A DNA stretch of 15,271 bases from Burkholderiales bacterium (GCA_029266935.1 JAQSVY010000004.1:1-15271); one strand, 5' to 3'. Counted from the first letter of the stretch, positions 7,901 through 14,740 are shown. Translations and numbers: made by a program. Notes: a model not told the origin generated them from the letters alone.

Positions 7901-10662
7901 ACCCGGGAAAAGGACCGGTGCTGCTCATCCACGGCCTGGGCGCCAGCGGCAATACGTTCACGCTGCCCACGGTGGACGAGAACCTGGTGCAGCACCTCGC
8001 GCGCCGCGGCTTCGATCCGTGGGTGCTCGACCTGCGCACCAGCATCGGTCTCGCGAGCTCCAAGCGCGACTGGAGATTCGAGGACGTCGCGCGCGAGGAC
8101 ATTCCTGTGGCGCTGCGCCGTATCGGCGACGAGACCGGGCAGCCGGTCAACGTGGTGGCGCACTGCATCGGCGCCGCGATGTTCTGCATGTCTGCGCTGG
8201 AAGGGCACCTGCGCGATCTCGGCGTGCGCGCCGCCGTGCTCTCGCAGGTCGGGCCCCTGCTCGAGCTGCCCGCCACCAACCGCTTCCGCGGCTACGTCGC
8301 CAGCTACCTCAAGCACTACCTGGACATCGGCGAGCTCGACACCACCGGGTCGCTGAGCGGCTTCAACCGCTTCCTCGACCGCCTGCTCGCGGGATACCCG
8401 TATCCGTCCAGCGAGTGGCTGGAGCACCGCCCGCTGCTCGGCCGGGTGGAGCACGAGGCCTATTGCATTCGCGCCTACGGGATCTATGGTCGCCTGTTCG
8501 AGCACCGCAACCTCAATCACGAGACGCTCGAGGTGCTCGGCGACTACCTCGGGCACATCCGCTACCGCACCTACCAGCAGACCATCTTCTACGCGACGAT
8601 GCGCAGGCTCACCGACGAAGCCGGGCGCAACGTCTACGTGACTTCGGCGAACGTCGCGCAGCGCATGGACTTCCCGGTGTGCTTCCTGCACGGCGAGCTG
8701 AACGAGGTGTTCCATGTGCGCACGAGCCGCCGCTCGTTCGACCTGCTCGCCTCCGTGTTCTGGCCGAGCGACCTGAAGACGATCTGGGAGACCGATCCCG
8801 CGGCGCGCTATGGGCATGAAAACTATGCGAAGGGGGAGCGGCTGCGCCTGGTGGCCGTCGAAGGATACGGCCACCAGGACTGCATGATCGGCAAGCGCGC
8901 GCATGTGGACGTGTACCCGGAGATCTCGGGGTTCCTCTCCCAGGCGTTCGACACGCCTTCGCCGCCGGTTGCGCCCCAGTTCGTGGTCAGGCCGCCGCGC
9001 ATGGGGCCGATGGTGGGGTGGGTGCGCGAGGAGCCCGAAGGGCAGCGACGCGTGCGGCTGCTGTTCGTCCCGAACGACTCCCGCTCCGAACCATGCTATG
9101 CGATGAGCATCGTGCTCGCTGGCGCCAAGGCGGTCGCCGCCAGCTTCCACCCGCTGCGGCGGCTGCCGGCGGAATCCGAGAAGGCGCAGGGCGCGTGGCC
9201 CGCGACACAGGCGATCGACATCGAGCTGCCGCCACGAGCCGCGCACTACACGGTGGTCGTCGTGACCGTCCATCGCGAGCACTACGAGCCCGAGCCCCTG
9301 CGCGAGGCCGGTGAGCCACCAGTCGACGATCCTTTCGGCGAGGACCTCGACCGTTTTCCCACGCTGCCGCAAGGGCTGGCGTTTCCCCTCGACCCGCGCC
9401 ACGTCGCGGCCATGCCGTTCGCCGAGGCGGTCCTCGAGACCTGCAAGGACCTCGATCTGCGCCGCGTGCCGCTGCCGACTGGCCATTGCACATCCGACCG
9501 GCGCTACGCGACCGCGACGAGCGCGGCGATACTCTCGGAAAGGACGCTCAAGGCAGCGGCGTCCGCGAGCGAGTCGCTGTGCTTCGCGCTTGGCAGCTGC
9601 CGCTATCCGGCGAACGTCACCGATCGCGAGGCGGCAGACGCGAGCTTCGGACGGCTGCGGGAGCGCCTGGAGAGGCGCGACCTCGGGCCGGTGCCACAAT
9701 TGCTGATCCTCGCCGGCGACGCCATCTACGCCGACGCGACCTACGGCATCTTCGACCCGACTCTCGGCGTCGAGCGTTACGACCAGCGCTATCTCGAGGC
9801 GTGGACCGCGCCGCATGCGCGCGAGGTGCTGCGGCGGTTGCCGCTCATGCCGATGCTCGACGATCACGAGCTGGAGGAGAACTACGACGGGGTGCGTCCG
9901 CCGCTGCGCCGCAGCGAGGCCGTGGAGGCGGGGCTGGAAGCTTTCGAGTCCTTCCAGCTGCGCCTGACGCCCGCTTTCCCGGACCCCGCCCAGCCGTGGC
10001 CCGACTCTCGCCGCTACTTCTATCGCGCGCGCGCCAGCCGGTTCGGCTTCTTCATCATGGACACGCGCACGGAGCGGCAGCGTGGACGCGGTACCGGCAG
10101 CCTCGACGCCGCCATCGTCAGTCGCGAGCAGATGGACGACGTGAAGCAATGGCTGAGCGGCTTTTCGGCAACGCCGGACGAGCCGAAGTTCATCGTTTCG
10201 CCGAGCGTCGTGGCGCCCTGGTCGCGTGAGACCCGCGGCGCTCTCGCGTACTCGCTGCGCTCGGACGCCTGGGACGGCTTCCCGGCCTCGCTTTACGAGC
10301 TGCTCGGCTTCATCGCGCGCGAGCGCATCCGCAACGTGGTATTCCTGTCCGGCGACTTCCACTGCTCGCTGTTCTGCGAGATGCAGCTCCAGCTCGGCAC
10401 CCAGGATGCCGTGCCGGCGTATTCCGTCGTCTCCTCGGGACTCTATTCGCCCTATCCGTTCGCCAATACGGCGATGGCGCACCTGGAGTCCGAGTTCCAC
10501 GGCGCCTTCGGTCATCGGTTCGGCACGGCGGGCATGGGCGAGCTGCGGGTGCGCTACCAGGCGCACGACGCCGGCGCGGCGGACAGCTTCGCCATCGTGG
10601 ACGTCGATCGCGCCGCAATGAAGGTGGAGTTCCGCGCCCGGTGCTTCCCTGTCACGTTCTGA
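4957..10662 (+). CDS. trimodular GMC oxidoreductase / alpha-beta hydrolase / PhoD-like phosphatase
   Basis: A 1901-residue protein in one uninterrupted frame. ATG 4957 is chosen because a G-run (4946-4950) sits at Shine-Dalgarno distance; a TTG 12 bp earlier is possible. Module 1, about 1-590, is a cholesterol-oxidase-type GMC flavoenzyme: FAD loop GSGYGG (32-37), GNGLGGGSLINAG, a Cys set C211/C214/C217/C221, active-site H516 in HPLGGC, and N566 in GTNPCLTI. About 600-960 is unassigned. Module 2, about 985-1320, is an alpha/beta hydrolase resembling acid lipases: oxyanion HGLGASG (992-998), nucleophile elbow VAHCIGA with C1070 where Ser is usual, HGELNEVF (N1249/E1250), and GYGHQDCMIGK with H1306. 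Module 3, about 1335-1901, is PhoD-like: a beta-rich lead-in, then C1548, GDAIYAD (D1588, Y1591), LDDHE (1634-1638) and SGDFHCS (D1800, H1802). No signal peptide or certain membrane helix is seen, so it is probably cytoplasmic. Likely role (inference): de-esterification or dephosphorylation plus oxidation of a sterol- or terpenoid-like alcohol. Confidence 0.9.
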   Translation: MARTEWLSEGAEKLAFELLGQEGLHCHVAIVGSGYGGAVAAARLAGAREAADAGDSKVWVLERGREFLPGSFPERFADLPGEVRFSAGERPPTRGMAEGLYDLRVGEDVSALLGNGLGGGSLINAGVLARPRAEVFHSGKWPAGLTRDALEDHFDRAESMLGGRPLPGAKRLDKLDSLGSLALGGAPERATIAVTFEDKSLSRGGVEQVKCVDCGDCFTGCNHWAKNTLAMNYLPFAAARGARLFNGVTVLSLSGCDGAWELELEFTDPKLRARFGRQMPALRAARVVLAAGAYGSTGILLRSERRGFRQISGELGKRFSANGDMISAGYRMPHRVNASAHESLAPEPDLRRIGPTITGMVDLRDGTTPLVVEELAIPAALRRPLEEIVTTFAALHDLARVDWSRHGAGAGAVDPAAVDPEAIGRTAIYATIGEDDAEGVLALPEHEDALACDDGLSVKWPGVGKQPVFRKAIELLEKAHKASKAILLPNPLWRPLPQRIGGVLEGDLGGSVFTVHPLGGCAMADDAGRGVVNEYGQVFRAGEGTGVHETLAVLDGAIVPSALGTNPCLTIAALAERAAPELARHWGMTLHEDDVALPPRARPPQPPKREWRVPGATGLRLAERLDGQVRLGYARVGAIDYPGLFDAELELEYEPIGDMEAFLRQPAKVMPVRRAQLRLKGDVDAGGATTSWSGTIPLIDGRLVFLEREDSHWLWRILRAGWAWAFNRGVRDVADMLRGLVSPRRLLRRLARPGSLLRFPATAWQAIAGFFAVASQAGEARRMRYRFAVADDVIVKVGDEQVRLLRQGDLLLGEKRLAYTAGIFADGESWPSPLDQMTKLPLLLKRAGAAHAVRLGVLQVNLPFFVQHHATQLQISAQDNQPRAIADLLSFLLFLARVIGKIHIWSFRAPDYPDPYPVYEFAAKDRDEAKAAAREAGVRVADRLEHRLPGEVRGLCRSVHPLAVRAGDAQLTRYRSESRRPDPGKGPVLLIHGLGASGNTFTLPTVDENLVQHLARRGFDPWVLDLRTSIGLASSKRDWRFEDVAREDIPVALRRIGDETGQPVNVVAHCIGAAMFCMSALEGHLRDLGVRAAVLSQVGPLLELPATNRFRGYVASYLKHYLDIGELDTTGSLSGFNRFLDRLLAGYPYPSSEWLEHRPLLGRVEHEAYCIRAYGIYGRLFEHRNLNHETLEVLGDYLGHIRYRTYQQTIFYATMRRLTDEAGRNVYVTSANVAQRMDFPVCFLHGELNEVFHVRTSRRSFDLLASVFWPSDLKTIWETDPAARYGHENYAKGERLRLVAVEGYGHQDCMIGKRAHVDVYPEISGFLSQAFDTPSPPVAPQFVVRPPRMGPMVGWVREEPEGQRRVRLLFVPNDSRSEPCYAMSIVLAGAKAVAASFHPLRRLPAESEKAQGAWPATQAIDIELPPRAAHYTVVVVTVHREHYEPEPLREAGEPPVDDPFGEDLDRFPTLPQGLAFPLDPRHVAAMPFAEAVLETCKDLDLRRVPLPTGHCTSDRRYATATSAAILSERTLKAAASASESLCFALGSCRYPANVTDREAADASFGRLRERLERRDLGPVPQLLILAGDAIYADATYGIFDPTLGVERYDQRYLEAWTAPHAREVLRRLPLMPMLDDHELEENYDGVRPPLRRSEAVEAGLEAFESFQLRLTPAFPDPAQPWPDSRRYFYRARASRFGFFIMDTRTERQRGRGTGSLDAAIVSREQMDDVKQWLSGFSATPDEPKFIVSPSVVAPWSRETRGALAYSLRSDAWDGFPASLYELLGFIARERIRNVVFLSGDFHCSLFCEMQLQLGTQDAVPAYSVVSSGLYSPYPFANTAMAHLESEFHGAFGHRFGTAGMGELRVRYQAHDAGAADSFAIVDVDRAAMKVEFRARCFPVTF

Positions 10663-10669
10663 AGGCGCT

Positions 10670-12049
10670 GTGCCGGTGCGACTGATGCGGCGCGTGCGGA
10701 ACTTCGGGCGCAATGTCGCCTTCGTGCCCGACGCGCACTATCGCCCAGGCAGCGTTGCCGAAGTTCTGGAGTGCCTGCGCCGCCACGGCGGCGCGAAGGT
10801 CCGCTGCATCGGCGCCGGTCACTCGTGGAGCCGCATCCTCGCCACCGACGGCGTGCTTCTCGACCTTGGGGCGCTCGACGGTGTCGCGATCGAGTCGGGC
10901 TCGCTGGCGCGGGTCGGCGCCGGGTGCACGTTGAAGCGGCTGCTGAATGTGCTTGGACGCGATGGGCTCACGCTGCCTTCGCTCGGCGCCATCACGAAGC
11001 AGACGATCGCGGGCGCCGTTTCCACCGGGACGCACGGCTCGGGTTCGCACAGCCTGTCGCACTTCGTGGAGGAGTTGCGCGTGGCGCATGCCGCGGGCGG
11101 CGAGGAGATCATCGCCGGCGGGGCGGGTCTCGCCGCGGCGCGCTGCGGCCTCGGCGCCCTGGGCGTCATTCTCGACTTGGCGGTCCGGGTCGTACCGCGC
11201 TACCGCGTAGAGGAGCGCTTCGAGAACATCGAGCGCCTCGGCGACGTGCTAAGGGACAAGGCGGCGTGGCCGCTGCAGCAGTTCGCGCTGGTGCCGTGGA
11301 GCTGGCGCTACCTGGTGTGGCGCCGCCGCCGCACGCTGGCACGCGGCAGCCGGATCGGCGCCTGGCTTGCGCGCCTGTACCTCGCGGTCTTCAACGACGT
11401 TCTGCTGCACTGGCTGCTGAAGCACGTGCTCCTGCGGCTGAGCGATGCGCGTATGCGGGCGTTCTACGGCATGCTCGGCCGCTGGATGCGCTGGAGTCCG
11501 CCGCGGATCGACGATAGCGTGCGGGTCCTCACGCTGCGCCACGATCTCTTTCGTCACGTCGAGATGGAGCTCTTCGTGCCCGGGTCGCGCATAGAGGAGG
11601 CCGCTGGTGCCCTGCGCGAGATCGTCGAGCTCGCTGGCGGCACGCGCAAGCAGTGCTCCGATGCGCTGCGGCGATCGCTCGCGGCGGCCGGCCTGGAGGA
11701 GGAGGTCGCCGACCTGCGCGGAACCTGGACGCAGCATTACCCGCTGTTCTTCCGCCGCGTCCTGGCCGACGACGCGCTCGTCTCCATGGCCGCCGACGGC
11801 GAGCGCGCCGGCGATGACTGGTACTCGATCAGCTTCTTCACTTACCGCCAAGTCGAGGTGCGCTTCGCCCGCTTCGCCAGGACCGTGGCCAGGTGCATCC
11901 TGCTGCTCTATCGCGGGCGCCTGCACTGGGGGAAGTACTTTCCCGTGACGATGGCCGAGGCTGCGCTGAGCTATCCCCGCTTCGACGAGTTCAAGCGCAT
12001 CGCAGAGGCCTACGATCCGGCGCGCGCGTTCTGGAGCGAGAACCTCTGA
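10670..12049 (+). CDS. FAD-binding oxidase, aldonolactone-oxidase-like (VAO family)
   Basis: A 459-residue flavoprotein of the vanillyl-alcohol-oxidase fold, closest in look to L-gulono-/D-arabinono-1,4-lactone oxidases and alditol oxidases. The FAD (PCMH) domain fills about residues 10-190: VRCIGAGHSW with H51, the position that carries covalent FAD in these families, then GCTLKRLLNVLGRDGLTLPSLGAI and TIAGAVSTGTHGSG. The C-terminal ALO-type domain ends in RLHWGKYF and the closing FKRIAEAYDPARAFWSENL, both characteristic. The middle (about 225-275) is unusually basic and hydrophobic (RRRRTLARGSRIGAWLARLYLAVFNDVLLHWLLKHVLL) and may touch the membrane. A GAAGG Shine-Dalgarno sits 4 nt before GTG 10670, only 7 bp after the giant enzyme's stop, so they share an operon; ATG 10685 is an alternative start. 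Its 3' end overlaps the convergent MFS gene by 40 bp. The substrate is unknown. Confidence 0.9.
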   Translation: MPVRLMRRVRNFGRNVAFVPDAHYRPGSVAEVLECLRRHGGAKVRCIGAGHSWSRILATDGVLLDLGALDGVAIESGSLARVGAGCTLKRLLNVLGRDGLTLPSLGAITKQTIAGAVSTGTHGSGSHSLSHFVEELRVAHAAGGEEIIAGGAGLAAARCGLGALGVILDLAVRVVPRYRVEERFENIERLGDVLRDKAAWPLQQFALVPWSWRYLVWRRRRTLARGSRIGAWLARLYLAVFNDVLLHWLLKHVLLRLSDARMRAFYGMLGRWMRWSPPRIDDSVRVLTLRHDLFRHVEMELFVPGSRIEEAAGALREIVELAGGTRKQCSDALRRSLAAAGLEEEVADLRGTWTQHYPLFFRRVLADDALVSMAADGERAGDDWYSISFFTYRQVEVRFARFARTVARCILLLYRGRLHWGKYFPVTMAEAALSYPRFDEFKRIAEAYDPARAFWSENL

Positions 12050-13257
12050 CCGCGGGGCAGGCGGCAGAGAAGCCAGAAGACGATCGACAGGTTGAGCAGG
12101 TTCCAGCCGATTCCGTTCAGGAAGGCGGCGCGGTAGGAGCCAGTAAGGTCGAAGATGGCGCCCGACATCCAGCCGCCGAGCGCCATGCCGAAGAGCGTCG
12201 CCATCAGCACCACGCCGGTACGCGTCGCCGCCTCGGCGGGCCGGAAGTGCTCGCGCACGATGAGCGCGTAGGCGGGGACGATGCCGCCCTGGAACAGGCC
12301 GAAGAGCGCCGACACGACGTAGAGCGAGACCAGGCCGTCGAAGGGCAGGAAAAGCAGCAGCGCGATTCCCTGCAGCGTAGAGCCCAGGAGCAGCGTGCGC
12401 AGGCCGCCGATGCGGTCGGAGATCCAGCCGGAAACGAGGCGACTGACGATGCCGAAGCCGAGCATGAGCGAGAGCATTTCCGCGCCGCGCGCCGCGCCGT
12501 AGCCGAGGTCGCCGCAGTAGGCGACGATGTGGACCTGCGGCATGGACATCGCCACGCAGCAGGCGACCCCAGCGACGGCGAGCAGCACCATGAGCCCGTT
12601 CGGCGAAAGCCCGAGGGGCCTGTCGCTCTTCACGTCGAAGCGGGATCCTGACGGGGATGCGTCTAGCGCGGGCGGGCGCCGGCGCAGGGCGAAAGCGCTG
12701 GCCGTCACCGTGAGGGCGCAGAAGATGCCGACGCCGATGTACGTATTGCGCCAGCCGGACGTGTCGAAGAAGTACTGCAGCACCGGCGGCCAGACCGTGC
12801 CGGCGAGGTAGTTCCCGCTCGCGCAGATGGCAACGGCGATTCCCCGGTGCCGCGTGAACCAGAGCGCGGTGTCCGCGACCAGGGGCGCGAAGGTCGCGGA
12901 GCAGCCGAGAAGTCCGATCAGGATGCCGTGCGCCAGCGTGAACTGCAGCAGCGTGGTCGCGCTTCCAGCCGCGACGAATCCGAGGCCCAGCCCCGCGCCG
13001 CCGATGAGCAGCGGCACGAATACCCCGAAGCGGTCGGACAGGCGGCCCATCACGATGCCGCCGATGCCGAAGCCGATCATGGTCAGCGTGTAGGGCAGGG
13101 AGGCATCGCCGCGCGCAGCGCCGAACTCCGCCTGCACGGGCGCGAGCGCCACCGCCATGGCGTACATCCCGACGCCGCCGATCGTCATGAGCAGCAGCGA
13201 CGCGCCGAGGCGCAAGCAGGCGTAGAGGGATTCGGGCTCGCTGCGCCGGTCGGACAT
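12010..13257 (-). CDS. MFS transporter, oxalate/formate-antiporter or MCT-like
   Basis: A 415-residue major facilitator with about twelve membrane helices. The loop 2-3 motif reads GRLSDRFG and its second-half repeat reads SGWISDRIG. The long N-terminal pattern (LLMTIGGVGMYAMAVALAPVQAEFG, then LPYTLTMIGFGIGGIVMG, later FAPLVADTALWFTRHRGIAVAICASGNYLAGTVWPP) matches the OFA/monocarboxylate-type MFS group, which usually moves organic acids. The frame can be extended to a TTG at 13290, but ATG 13257 (MSDRRSEPES) gives the normal short cytoplasmic N-terminus. No Shine-Dalgarno lies directly before it, and a -10-like TACTAT ends 8 nt upstream, so the message may be nearly leaderless. It is divergent from the CMD-family gene over 47 bp, which suggests co-regulation with that pair, and convergent with the FAD oxidase. 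The substrate is inferred only as a carboxylate. Confidence 0.9.
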   Translation of the reverse strand: MSDRRSEPESLYACLRLGASLLLMTIGGVGMYAMAVALAPVQAEFGAARGDASLPYTLTMIGFGIGGIVMGRLSDRFGVFVPLLIGGAGLGLGFVAAGSATTLLQFTLAHGILIGLLGCSATFAPLVADTALWFTRHRGIAVAICASGNYLAGTVWPPVLQYFFDTSGWRNTYIGVGIFCALTVTASAFALRRRPPALDASPSGSRFDVKSDRPLGLSPNGLMVLLAVAGVACCVAMSMPQVHIVAYCGDLGYGAARGAEMLSLMLGFGIVSRLVSGWISDRIGGLRTLLLGSTLQGIALLLFLPFDGLVSLYVVSALFGLFQGGIVPAYALIVREHFRPAEAATRTGVVLMATLFGMALGGWMSGAIFDLTGSYRAAFLNGIGWNLLNLSIVFWLLCRLPRGQRFSLQNARAGS

Positions 13258-13304
13258 GGTGGCTGATAGTATCGTCCGCTCCCCTCTCAAGACAGGAGCG
13301 TTTC
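13258..13304. promoter_or_regulatory. short divergent promoter with symmetric -10-like element
   Basis: Only 47 bp separate the divergent starts. GATAGTATC (13265-13273) reads TAGTAT on the plus strand (13267-13272) and TACTAT on the minus strand (13271-13266), each matching four of six bases of the -10 consensus. It could serve both directions, though no good -35 is seen for either. A strong AGGAG (13294-13298) lies 6 nt before the plus-strand ATG. Confidence 0.35.
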
Positions 13305-13634
13305 ATGGCGGCGAAATCCCCCCCTTCCACCATCGGCCAGGTGCGTGACGTATTCCCGAAGCTGGGCGAGCTCACCGACAAGGTGCTGTTCGGCGACGTG
13401 TGGGAGCGCAAGGGCCTGTCCAAGCGCGACCGCAGCCTCGCCACCGTCACGGCGCTCGCGGTGATCGGCCAGTCCGAGCAGTTGCGCGGCCACCTCTGGC
13501 GGGCGCTCGACAACGGCGTCACCAGGGAGGAGATCATCGAGCTCATGACGCATCTCGCCTTCTATTGCGGCTGGGCCAACGCCGGCAGCGCGGCGCTGGT
13601 CGCGAAGCGCGTATTCGAGGAGCGCGGCATATGA
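13305..13634 (+). CDS. carboxymuconolactone decarboxylase (CMD) family protein
   Basis: A 109-residue all-helical protein of the CMD/AhpD superfamily. Family marks are visible: LSKRDRSLATVTALAVIGQSEQLRGHLWRALDNGVTREEIIELMTHLAFYCGWANAGSAAL, with E58 and H63 in the EQLRGH stretch. The AhpD peroxidase CxxC pair is absent, so this belongs to the decarboxylase/lactonase-like branch (PcaC relatives) rather than to the alkylhydroperoxidases. Such proteins often act in aromatic or dicarboxylic-acid catabolism, and many have no known reaction. ATG 13305 follows an AGGAG at ideal spacing. The stop overlaps the next gene's start (ATGA at 13631-13634), which implies translational coupling with the dehydrogenase. 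The family is secure, the reaction is not. Confidence 0.92.
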   Translation: MAAKSPPSTIGQVRDVFPKLGELTDKVLFGDVWERKGLSKRDRSLATVTALAVIGQSEQLRGHLWRALDNGVTREEIIELMTHLAFYCGWANAGSAALVAKRVFEERGI

Positions 13635-14524
13635 GAATAGGCTTCATCGGCCTCGGCGCCATGGGCGGACCGATGGCGGCGAACCTGCAGCGCGCCGGCC
13701 ATGAGCTCATCGTGAATGATTTGCGGAAGGTGGAAGGATTCCCCCGGTGGGCGCAAAGCGCGGCAGAGGCGGCAGCGGGCTGCGAGGTCCTCTTCACCTC
13801 GCTTCCCGGACCCGCAGAGGTCGAAGCAACCGCCGGGTCGGTGTACGGGGTGATTTCCCGCGGGGCGGCCTGGTTCGACCTGAGCACCAATTCGCCGGAG
13901 GTCGTGCGCAGGATCCACGCCGAGGTGGCGAAGAGCGACGTCCACTTCCTCGATGCGCCGGTCAGCGGCGGACCCAAGGGAGCGCAGTCCGGAAAGCTCG
14001 CCATCTGGGTCGGTGGCAACGCGGATGCCTACAAGAAGCATGAATCATTACTGCGACAGATTGGGGATCAGCCCCTCTACGTTGGGCCCATCGGCGCCGG
14101 CAGCGTGGCCAAGCTCGCGCACAATTGCGCCAGCTTCTCGGTGCAGGCGGTGCTTGCCGAGATCTTCACCCTGGGCGTGAAGGCCGGCGTGGAGCCGGTG
14201 GCGCTGCTCAAGGCGCTGCGCCAGGGCGCGACGGGGCGAAAGCGCACCTTCGACCGCCTGCCGGAGCATTTCCTGCCCGGCAAGTACGACCCGGCCGACT
14301 TCACCGTGCGTCTCGCGCACAAGGACGTGACGCTGGCGCTGCAGATGGCGCGCGACTTCGGCGTGCCGATGCGCATCGGCGAGATCGCCCTCGGGGAGCT
14401 CGTGGCGTGCATCGAGCGCGGCTGGGGCGAGCGCGACTGTCGCGTAGCGATGACGCTACAGGAGGAGCGCGCCGGCGTCAGCGTCCGGATGCCGGCAGAG
14501 AAATTGCAGGGCATCCTCGACTGA
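13631..14524 (+). CDS. NAD(P)-dependent beta-hydroxyacid dehydrogenase (HIBADH family)
   Basis: A 297-residue cytosolic dehydrogenase of the 3-hydroxyisobutyrate / tartronate-semialdehyde reductase family. The Rossmann motif GLGAMG sits at residues 7-12, at the very N-terminus. The substrate-binding motif DAPVSGG starts at D108, and the catalytic motif GxxGxGxxxKxxxN is present as GPIGAGSVAKLAHN with K161 and N165. The C-terminal helical part contains HKDVTLALQMARDFGVPM, also typical. The length is normal for the family. The frame is open upstream inside the CMD gene, but ATG 13631 at the ATGA overlap is the only start that fits the family. D31 after the second strand (NDLRK) suggests an NAD preference, but the neighbouring R and K make this uncertain. 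The hydroxyacid substrate is unknown; the CMD-family partner and the nearby carboxylate-type MFS gene suggest organic-acid catabolism. Confidence 0.93.
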   Translation: MRIGFIGLGAMGGPMAANLQRAGHELIVNDLRKVEGFPRWAQSAAEAAAGCEVLFTSLPGPAEVEATAGSVYGVISRGAAWFDLSTNSPEVVRRIHAEVAKSDVHFLDAPVSGGPKGAQSGKLAIWVGGNADAYKKHESLLRQIGDQPLYVGPIGAGSVAKLAHNCASFSVQAVLAEIFTLGVKAGVEPVALLKALRQGATGRKRTFDRLPEHFLPGKYDPADFTVRLAHKDVTLALQMARDFGVPMRIGEIALGELVACIERGWGERDCRVAMTLQEERAGVSVRMPAEKLQGILD

Positions 14525-14565
14525 ATGAGGAGCAGGCCTCCGGCGGCTCGCCCCAGCCGGAGTTC

Positions 14566-14655
14566 ATGTCGACCCACCCGGCCCCGGAGAACCGCGCCGC
14601 GCGCATCAGGGAAGAAATTGCTAAACTAGCGGCTGGCAACTTTGAAAGGAGGTGA
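14566..14655 (+). CDS. possible 29-codon upstream ORF, doubtful
   Basis: ATG 14566 opens a 29-residue frame whose product is charged and helix-prone (PENRAARIREEIAKLAAGNFERR). A GGAG precedes the ATG by only 3 nt, which is too close to be good. Its TGA stop (14653-14655) falls inside the Shine-Dalgarno region of the next micro-ORF, a layout that would allow translational coupling. If transcription starts near 14634 this frame would not be translated. It may be chance. Confidence 0.2.
   Translation: MSTHPAPENRAARIREEIAKLAAGNFERR
14619..14627 (+). promoter_or_regulatory. possible extended -10 promoter of the micro-ORF
   Basis: TGCTAAACT has the TG of an extended -10 followed by TAAACT, four of six bases of the consensus. 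Transcription would begin near 14634 and give a leader of about 26 nt before the GTG at 14660. No convincing -35 lies upstream, which extended -10 promoters can tolerate. The resulting transcript up to the terminator would be about 160 nt. Confidence 0.3.
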
Positions 14656-14658
14656 TCC
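14645..14658 (+). promoter_or_regulatory. extreme Shine-Dalgarno sequence
   Basis: AAAGGAGGTGATCC is a perfect 14-nt complement of the canonical bacterial 16S rRNA 3' end (GGATCACCUCCUUU). AGGAGG ends 7 nt before the GTG at 14660, which is ideal spacing. No other gene in the window has more than about 5 nt of such pairing. Confidence 0.85.
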
Positions 14659-14659
14659 G

Positions 14660-14740
14660 GTGAGAAGCTACCTAGGTGAAGCCGGCAGGCGAATTTCCAT
14701 CAACGGATCGATTCGTATGATGGGGATGGCCAGCAGCTAA
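14660..14740 (+). CDS. 26-residue micro-protein, unknown
   Basis: GTG 14660 opens a 26-codon frame ending in TAA: MRSYLGEAGRR, then ISINGSIRMMGMASS. The peptide is basic, with a Tyr-Leu-Gly start and a Met/Ser-rich tail (ATG ATG GGG ATG); it has no membrane segment. I do not recognise the family. Support for translation comes from the exceptionally strong Shine-Dalgarno at perfect distance and from the strong terminator 18 bp after the stop, which makes this a self-contained short transcription unit. Alternatives are a leader peptide for attenuation of the nitronate monooxygenase gene, or a small regulatory RNA whose Shine-Dalgarno-like stretch binds ribosomes. Bases around the start can pair with 14701-14709, so initiation may be controlled by structure. 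Confidence 0.5.
   Translation: MRSYLGEAGRRISINGSIRMMGMASS

Noticed and set aside
7819..10713. Minus-strand open frame of 964 codons opposite the giant enzyme gene
   Set aside because: Its translation is an Arg/His/Ala/Gln-rich string without domains, exactly antisense to well-supported domains; long antisense frames are expected in high-GC codon-biased DNA.
11249..13546. Minus-strand open frame of 765 codons overlapping the MFS and FAD oxidase genes
   Set aside because: It overlaps the true minus-strand MFS gene in another frame and is rich in Arg/Ala/His; the MFS frame has clear membrane helices and motifs.
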